A DNA stretch of 27,901 nucleotides, from the NCBI GenBank assembly GCA_913059105.1, contig CAJXRL010000005.1, positions 1 through 27,901 of the forward strand. Direction: 5' to 3'. The number at the start of each line of letters is the position of its first letter. Within the stretch, counting starts at the first letter, position 1. The stretch is from an uncultured Flavobacteriales bacterium. Its GTDB lineage: Bacteria > Bacteroidota > Bacteroidia > Flavobacteriales_E > Vicingaceae. The notes beneath the pieces were generated by a model that saw nothing but the letters and a program-made list of their open reading frames with translations, searched no databases and was not told the origin of the DNA. A program made the translations under genes and the position numbers. This document shows, piece by piece, positions 23,308-27,901 of the stretch.

Positions 23308-23345
23308 AAAAAAAACATCCAATTTCAAAGAGAAAATGGATGTTT
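23308..23345 (-). terminator. Intrinsic terminator after the PorE-like gene
   Basis: On the minus strand AAACATCCA (23345-23337) pairs with TGGATGTTT (23321-23313). TTTTC/GAAAT extends it with one A-A mismatch, around a 5-base loop. Eight T run from 23315 to 23308. It lies 20 bases after the stop of the gene upstream and 10 bases before the purM start. Confidence 0.9.
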
Positions 23346-23365
23346 CAGTTTTTTGAACTTAATAT

Positions 23366-25420
23366 CTATTGTTCTCCTTCAGGTTCCTCTTCCGTTTCTT
23401 CAACTGGAACAACTTCTTCCGCATCTCCGGTTGGAACAGTTTCATTTTCATCTTCCGGCTGATTAGCAGGAACAAAATCGTCTCCTAGAATACTAAATTC
23501 TGTTCTACGATTTGCTTGGTGAGCAGCCTCTCTTTCTTCTTCCGAAGCTAGCTTTGCAATCTGATCATCGGAAATTAACAAATTCGTTTCACCATAGCCT
23601 TTAGGCACCATTCTCGCAGGATCAATGCCTCTTCTTACCAAATACCCAACGGCTGAATCCGCTCTTCTTTGAGATAATTCCAAGTTATAATCATCACCAC
23701 CCCTACTATCTGTATTTGCCTTCAATTCAATTATTAGATTAGAATTGTCCACTAGTATTTTATATAGATACTCAAGAGAATCTGCCGCTTGTGCGGTAAT
23801 ATTCGCCTGGTTAAATGGATATACAATCTCCGGAAGCTTGATTGCTTTTTCAGTTATTGGCTGCAATTCGTATAAATGAGCAAATATCTTTGATTCTTCA
23901 ACATTTACTGTTGTCTCCTTTCCTTTTGCTTTTAAGTAATTTGGTTTTGAAACGGTAAGTTGATAAGACGTATTCTTATTGATATAATAAGCATCTCCAT
24001 TTTCAGCAAATTCAAATGTTCCATCAGCTGCTGTTTGAACTTCAGCAGAAGATCCATCCGTTCCTATCAACTTAACATTCGCAGCAACCAATGGCTGACC
24101 TGTTTCTAAATCCTTAACTAAACCTTTTAAGACAAAAAGAATAGGTGGCTCACTAAACTGCCAAATATCATCTTTTCCTCTTCCTCCTTCACGGCTTGAG
24201 CTAAAGAATCCTTTATTCTTATTTCCTGCGAATGTTATTCCAAAGTCATTTGCGCTCGAGTTTATTGGAGCCTTCATGTTTTTCACATTTGCCCATTGAG
24301 CATCACCTACATTTTCAGCTGAGAAGATATCTAACCCACCCATGCCTACATGACCATTTGAAGCAAAATATAACGTTCCATTTGGTTTGATGAATGGAAA
24401 CATTTCGTCACCTGCAGTATTAATTTCGGGGCCTAAGTTAATTGGAGCACTCCATTTACCTCTAGACTCTTCTTTAATGTACCATAAGTCTTTTCCCCCT
24501 TGGCCTCCTTCCATATCAGATGCAAAAACTAACATTTTATCATTTGGAGATATAGCAGGGTGACCTACTACTGCACTATCAGAAGCAATCGAAATTGGAA
24601 TAGGTAATGCAAACTTAATTCCTTGGCGTTTTGCACTCAAGATTTGGCAACCCATATATCCGTTTTTCTCTACTCTACATCGAGTAAAATACATGGTATT
24701 TCTTCTTGAGTTCACAACTGCACCACCTTCACTATCTTCTGTATTGATTCCTTCTCCTTCAACCAAAACTGGCTGACTCCATTTCCCTTTTTTATCTCTT
24801 TTGGAAATGTATAAATCAGAAAAATTACCTCCCGTTACTTCAGAAGTTGAGGATCCTGTTGAACCTTCTCTGGTAGAAGTAAAAATCATTTCCATGTTCT
24901 TACGGTCTGAGAATGTTGGATTGTAATCGTAAAATTCAGTATTTAATAAAATTGCAGGCTCTACAATTAGCGCTTCAGGATTATCCGCCCAACCTTGAGC
25001 TTGTTCTGCAGCTTCAATTCCCATTTTACCTCGAGAATCTGAAGGTACGCCGGCAGCATACTTCTGATAAGCTACTAGTGCTTCATCATATTTACCATTC
25101 ATCATTTTCATATCGGCTAATCGCATGTTAGCAATAGGGTCAGCGTATTGTGCAATAACTGATTTGTCATACCATACTTCGGCCTGCATTGGCTGATCAC
25201 TAAGGCGATAAGCCTCGGCAATTTTAAAAATAATTTGTGCTTTAACGTCTCTCGCAGGCTCTTTTACATAAGCCTTTTTGTATAGCTCAATCGCCTCGAA
25301 ATACTTCTCTTCCTGCATTAATGCTTTGTCCGCATCTTCTAAGTAACTCTTCTGTGCAACTATTTGCAAACTGAAAAGACAGAAAATAAAGGGCAACCCA
25401 ACAACTTTCAATAACTTCAT
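23366..25420 (-). CDS. OmpA-family protein with TPR, beta-propeller and regulatory domain (PorE-like)
   Basis: A 684-residue envelope protein. Signal peptide 1-22 (cleavage after IVA, no lipobox). TPR helices run about 25-145. PD40/WD40-like propeller blades run about 165-422, with repeated YFTR, LVFASDMEGGQGGKDLWYI and YFASNGHVGMGGLDIFSAE. A carboxypeptidase-regulatory-like domain is at about 428-518. The OmpA C-terminal domain (530-647) has NTDSRGGDDYNLELSQRRAD, whose Asp and Arg bind peptidoglycan. An acidic tail ends the protein. This is the same domain order as PorE of Porphyromonas gingivalis, part of the type IX secretion system. PorE is a lipoprotein and this one is not evidently so. 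The family has many paralogs in Bacteroidota, so a T9SS role is only possible. Confidence 0.88.
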   Translation of the reverse strand: MKLLKVVGLPFIFCLFSLQIVAQKSYLEDADKALMQEEKYFEAIELYKKAYVKEPARDVKAQIIFKIAEAYRLSDQPMQAEVWYDKSVIAQYADPIANMRLADMKMMNGKYDEALVAYQKYAAGVPSDSRGKMGIEAAEQAQGWADNPEALIVEPAILLNTEFYDYNPTFSDRKNMEMIFTSTREGSTGSSTSEVTGGNFSDLYISKRDKKGKWSQPVLVEGEGINTEDSEGGAVVNSRRNTMYFTRCRVEKNGYMGCQILSAKRQGIKFALPIPISIASDSAVVGHPAISPNDKMLVFASDMEGGQGGKDLWYIKEESRGKWSAPINLGPEINTAGDEMFPFIKPNGTLYFASNGHVGMGGLDIFSAENVGDAQWANVKNMKAPINSSANDFGITFAGNKNKGFFSSSREGGRGKDDIWQFSEPPILFVLKGLVKDLETGQPLVAANVKLIGTDGSSAEVQTAADGTFEFAENGDAYYINKNTSYQLTVSKPNYLKAKGKETTVNVEESKIFAHLYELQPITEKAIKLPEIVYPFNQANITAQAADSLEYLYKILVDNSNLIIELKANTDSRGGDDYNLELSQRRADSAVGYLVRRGIDPARMVPKGYGETNLLISDDQIAKLASEEEREAAHQANRRTEFSILGDDFVPANQPEDENETVPTGDAEEVVPVEETEEEPEGEQ

Positions 25421-25459
25421 TTATATCTGGTATTTGAATTCAATGGCTGCTAAAATAAA

Positions 25460-25487
25460 CAAAATTTACTTGATTTTATTGTAAATC
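25460..25487 (-). other. A/T-rich gap between glnN and the PorE-like gene
   Basis: The 120-base gap 25421-25540 holds two weak signals that overlap. ATTTAC (25486-25481) and GTAAAT (25469-25464) form a 6-base-pair stem followed by TTTGTTTATTTT, a poor terminator for glnN. TAAATTTTG (25468-25460) is a -7 box with one extra base, a possible promoter for the PorE-like gene. I am not sure of either. Confidence 0.3.
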
Positions 25488-25540
25488 CCCTTGGAAAAAC
25501 ACTGATATTTCAACCAAAGACAAATGCAGGGCATTTTCGT

Positions 25541-27733
25541 TTAGTGATTGAACAGCAATTCTCTGTACTTCGGCAATGGCCAAATTTCGTCATCAACCAT
25601 TATTTCCAGCTTATCAACACTGTATCGAATAACGTCAAATAAAGGTTTTACAATGTCAGCATATTCATTTGCCTTCTGTTTTGGGTCTTCCAATTTATTA
25701 ATTCGCTTTCTTTCCACAATCATTTTTTCTGTTGTTTCCTGCACCGTATTCACATGCTTAGAAATTCCTTTAATCATGTCTAATTGAACGCTAGCGGATT
25801 CCTTAAATTCAGCAGGACTAAAAATATCTTTCAAGCCTTGAACGTTCTTAATTAAATGATTTTGATAGTGAAGTGCGGTAGGAATAATATGATTTTGAGC
25901 CAAGTCCCCTATCACTCTAGCCTCAATTCGGATTAAATTAGTATACAACTCATATGCGATTTCTTGACGAGCCAACGTCTCTCTTTCGGTCATTACATTT
26001 AAACCTTCATACAACGCTAAGGTTTGTTTAGAACCCATTTCCGCAATTGCTGCTGGAGTAGTTCGTAAATGAGATAATCCTCTTTTTTCTGCTTCAACAA
26101 TCCAGTCGTCTCCATAACCATTACCCTCAAAACGAATGCTTTTAGAGCTTATAGTGTACTTCTTTAAAATTCTAAAAATCGCTTCATCTTTCTTAACTCC
26201 TTCATTAATCAGTTTATCAACATCTTTCTTAAACTCTTTCAATTGTTTTGCTACAATTGAATTTATCACAATCATTGCAGACGAACAGTTAGCTGAAGAA
26301 CCTATTGCTCTAAATTCGAACTTATTCCCCGTAAAAGCGAATGGCGAAGTTCTATTTCTATCGGTATTATCTAATAATATCTCAGGAATTTTCCCAATGT
26401 TCAATTTCAATTCTGTTTTCTCTTCAGCAGTGAGCGACTTGCCATCTTTCACTTTTGAAACTAATTCATCCAACATCTTTGTCAATTCCTCACCAATAAA
26501 TACAGAAATTATTGCTGGAGGCGCTTCATTTGCCCCAAGGCGGTGCTCATTTCCTGCTGTTGCCATTGACGCCCTTAATAGCTTTTCGTTATCGTGAACA
26601 GCTTTTATTGTATTAATTAAAAAGGTAAGAAATTGCAAATTAGATTTAGGATTCTTTCCCGGACTTAACAAGTTGACTCCGGTATTAGTAGAAAGCGACC
26701 AGTTATTGTGTTTCCCAGAACCATTTACATTAGCAAATGGTTTTTCGTGCAACAATACTCTGAAATTGTGCTTTCGAGAAATTTTCTCCATCATGTCCAT
26801 TAGCAACTGGTTATGATCAACTGCTAAGTTTGCCTCTTCAAAAATAGGTGCAAATTCATATTGATTTGGAGCAACTTCGTTATGACGAGTTTTTAAAGGG
26901 ATTCCCAACTTCATGCACTCAATTTCCAACTCTACCATAAAGGCATGTGCCCTTTCTGGAATACTTCCAAAATAATGATCATCCAACTCTTGGCCCTTTG
27001 CAGGAATGTGACCAAATACAGTTCTACCCGTCAATACTAAGTCAGGCCTAGCCGTAAACAAAGCCTTGTCCACTAAAAAATATTCCTGTTCCCAACCTAG
27101 AGTTGCACTTACTTTTTTTACATTTTTATCAAAATACTGACAAACATCAACTGCAGCTTTGTCAACTCTACTCAACGCTTTAAGTAAAGGCGTTTTATAA
27201 TCTAGGGCCTCTCCTGTATAAGAAATATAAATAGTAGGAATACAAAGTGTATTCCCAATAATGAATGCTGGAGAACTTGGGTCCCATGCTGTATACCCTC
27301 TTGCTTCGAATGTGTTTCTAATTCCTCCATTCGGCAAACTAGAAGCATCAGGCTCTTGTTGTGCTAATTGACCTCCATCAAAACGCTCAATTACGCTATT
27401 CCCTTCTGTTGTCTCAAAAAAAGCATCGTGCTTTTCTGCAGTTGTACCAGTCAATGGCTGAAACCAATGTGTATAATGTGTCACATCCTTTTCCATTGCC
27501 CAAGCCTTCATTGCAGAAGCCACTGAATTTGTAATCTTCCTATCAATGGTTTTACCCTCTTCTATTGTTTGCATTACTTGAACATAAATGTCCTTGGCCA
27601 TATACTCTGCCATAACGTTTTTATCAAAAACGTTCATGCCGTAATACTCAGAAACTTTCTTTGAAGGCGCTTCAACAATTCTAGGAGTTCTAGACATTGA
27701 GGCTTCTAATGCTTTAAATCGAATGATTGCCAT
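25541..27733 (-). CDS. glnN: Glutamine synthetase type III
   Basis: A 730-residue GSIII, which makes glutamine from glutamate and ammonia with ATP and is found mainly in Bacteroidota and cyanobacteria. It is far longer than the roughly 450-residue type I enzyme. Typical segments are THYTHWFQPLTGTTAEKHDA near residues 85-104, GWEQEYF near 213-219, RHNEVAPNQYEFAPIFEEAN, and the NGSGKHNNWSLSTN catalytic stretch. The C-terminal part is helical. I use ATG 27733 (MAIIRFKALEA). The upstream in-frame GTG at 27757 overlaps the -7 promoter box, so it cannot be translated from that promoter. No regulator gene such as glnB is in view. Confidence 0.95.
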   Translation of the reverse strand: MAIIRFKALEASMSRTPRIVEAPSKKVSEYYGMNVFDKNVMAEYMAKDIYVQVMQTIEEGKTIDRKITNSVASAMKAWAMEKDVTHYTHWFQPLTGTTAEKHDAFFETTEGNSVIERFDGGQLAQQEPDASSLPNGGIRNTFEARGYTAWDPSSPAFIIGNTLCIPTIYISYTGEALDYKTPLLKALSRVDKAAVDVCQYFDKNVKKVSATLGWEQEYFLVDKALFTARPDLVLTGRTVFGHIPAKGQELDDHYFGSIPERAHAFMVELEIECMKLGIPLKTRHNEVAPNQYEFAPIFEEANLAVDHNQLLMDMMEKISRKHNFRVLLHEKPFANVNGSGKHNNWSLSTNTGVNLLSPGKNPKSNLQFLTFLINTIKAVHDNEKLLRASMATAGNEHRLGANEAPPAIISVFIGEELTKMLDELVSKVKDGKSLTAEEKTELKLNIGKIPEILLDNTDRNRTSPFAFTGNKFEFRAIGSSANCSSAMIVINSIVAKQLKEFKKDVDKLINEGVKKDEAIFRILKKYTISSKSIRFEGNGYGDDWIVEAEKRGLSHLRTTPAAIAEMGSKQTLALYEGLNVMTERETLARQEIAYELYTNLIRIEARVIGDLAQNHIIPTALHYQNHLIKNVQGLKDIFSPAEFKESASVQLDMIKGISKHVNTVQETTEKMIVERKRINKLEDPKQKANEYADIVKPLFDVIRYSVDKLEIMVDDEIWPLPKYRELLFNH

Positions 27734-27756
27734 TTTGATACTTTTAATGTAAGACA

Positions 27757-27788
27757 CAAAAGTATTAAAGAATCCTCTTTGAATCTAA
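27757..27788 (-). promoter_or_regulatory. Bacteroidota promoter of glnN
   Basis: TACTTTTG at 27764-27757 is an exact TAnnTTTG -7 box, identical to that of rpsU. Transcription would start near 27751, giving a leader of about 17 bases. The -33 region is T-rich (TTTTAG) without a clean TTTG. Directly upstream, 27787-27804 is an A7-GTGC-T7 tract, possibly an UP-like element. Confidence 0.65.
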
Positions 27789-27853
27789 AAAAAGCACTTT
27801 TTTTATCAACACCCCCTTAAAAAATAACGCCTAATTGTTAAAAAGTGTATTAT

Positions 27854-27901
27854 CTGTCTCTTATACACATCTGACGCTGCCGACGATCTACTCTGTGTAG
27901 A
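27854..27901. other. Illumina Nextera i5 adapter, inverted (artefact)
   Basis: Starts with CTGTCTCTTATACACATCT, the mosaic end read through, followed by the primer site, the reversed index TCTACTCT and GTGTAGA. It is the exact reverse complement of positions 1-48. The last genomic base is 27853, which is 120 bases upstream of the glnN start. Confidence 0.98.

Noticed and set aside
26136..26597. 153-residue open frame on the plus strand
   Set aside because: It lies wholly antisense to glnN, has no family resemblance or promoter, and its composition follows the opposite-strand coding frame.
27734..27757. Eight-residue N-terminal extension of glutamine synthetase from a GTG start
   Set aside because: The GTG overlaps the TACTTTTG promoter box, and the family normally begins near MAIIRFKAL.
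27787..27804. A7-GTGC-T7 palindrome upstream of glnN as a terminator or operator
   Set aside because: The loop would be only two bases, and the tract is better explained as A/T-rich sequence before the promoter.
49..27853. CRISPR array, prophage, insertion sequence, toxin-antitoxin or defence genes
   Set aside because: No direct-repeat arrays, transposases, phage genes or such families were found; every long frame fits a housekeeping or conserved chromosomal gene.

Overview
The window is a continuous piece of an ordinary low-GC bacterial chromosome, about 36% G+C by eye. It almost certainly comes from a Bacteroidota, most likely a Flavobacteriales-type organism. Five things support this: a type III glutamine synthetase; a PorE-like TPR/propeller/OmpA protein; a DUF2851 protein; -7 boxes of the form TAnnTTTG; and the lack of clear Shine-Dalgarno sequences before the starts I checked. 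The first and last 48 bases are not biological. They are Illumina Nextera i5 adapter (mosaic end, primer site, index AGAGTAGA, start of the flow-cell end) in inverted orientation, so the genomic sequence is 49-27853.

Every gene is on the minus strand, so the window is best read from right to left. From 27.7 to 20.2 kb it holds glnN (glutamine synthetase III), the PorE-like envelope protein, a terminator, then purM-prfA-pyrF. From 20.2 to 16.8 kb is an overlapping set: a DUF2851 protein, a small PspC-like membrane protein, a two-helix potassium channel with a TrkA/RCK module, and an RmlD-like reductase. From 16.7 to 11.6 kb, after its own promoter, come a sodium:alanine-type symporter with an unusual secreted N-terminal domain, a lipoprotein, a membrane-anchored helix-hairpin-helix protein, apt and an acyl-CoA dehydrogenase.

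From 11.6 to 10.1 kb are rpsU (with promoter and strong terminator), a Xer-type recombinase and a hibernation factor. From 10.0 kb to the left edge is the main translation/transcription cluster: tRNA-Thr(UGU), tRNA-Tyr, tRNA-Gly(UCC), tRNA-Thr(GGU), tuf, terminator, tRNA-Trp, secE, nusG, rplK, rplA, rplJ, rplL, an attenuator-like hairpin, rpoB, and rpoC cut by the adapter. The order of the four tRNAs and tuf matches the Escherichia coli thrU-tyrU-glyT-thrT-tufB locus, with tRNA-Trp added between tuf and secE.

Functionally the window is housekeeping: ribosome and RNA polymerase supply, translation release and hibernation, nucleotide synthesis and salvage, nitrogen assimilation, ion and amino-acid transport. 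I found no CRISPR array, phage, insertion sequence, toxin-antitoxin pair or defence island, and no new multi-gene system that I could defend. The points worth a second look are the symporter's secreted N-terminal domain, the changed potassium-channel filter, start codons placed directly after terminators, the 5' stem-loop of the tRNA-tuf transcript, and the adapter ends that imitate terminal inverted repeats.
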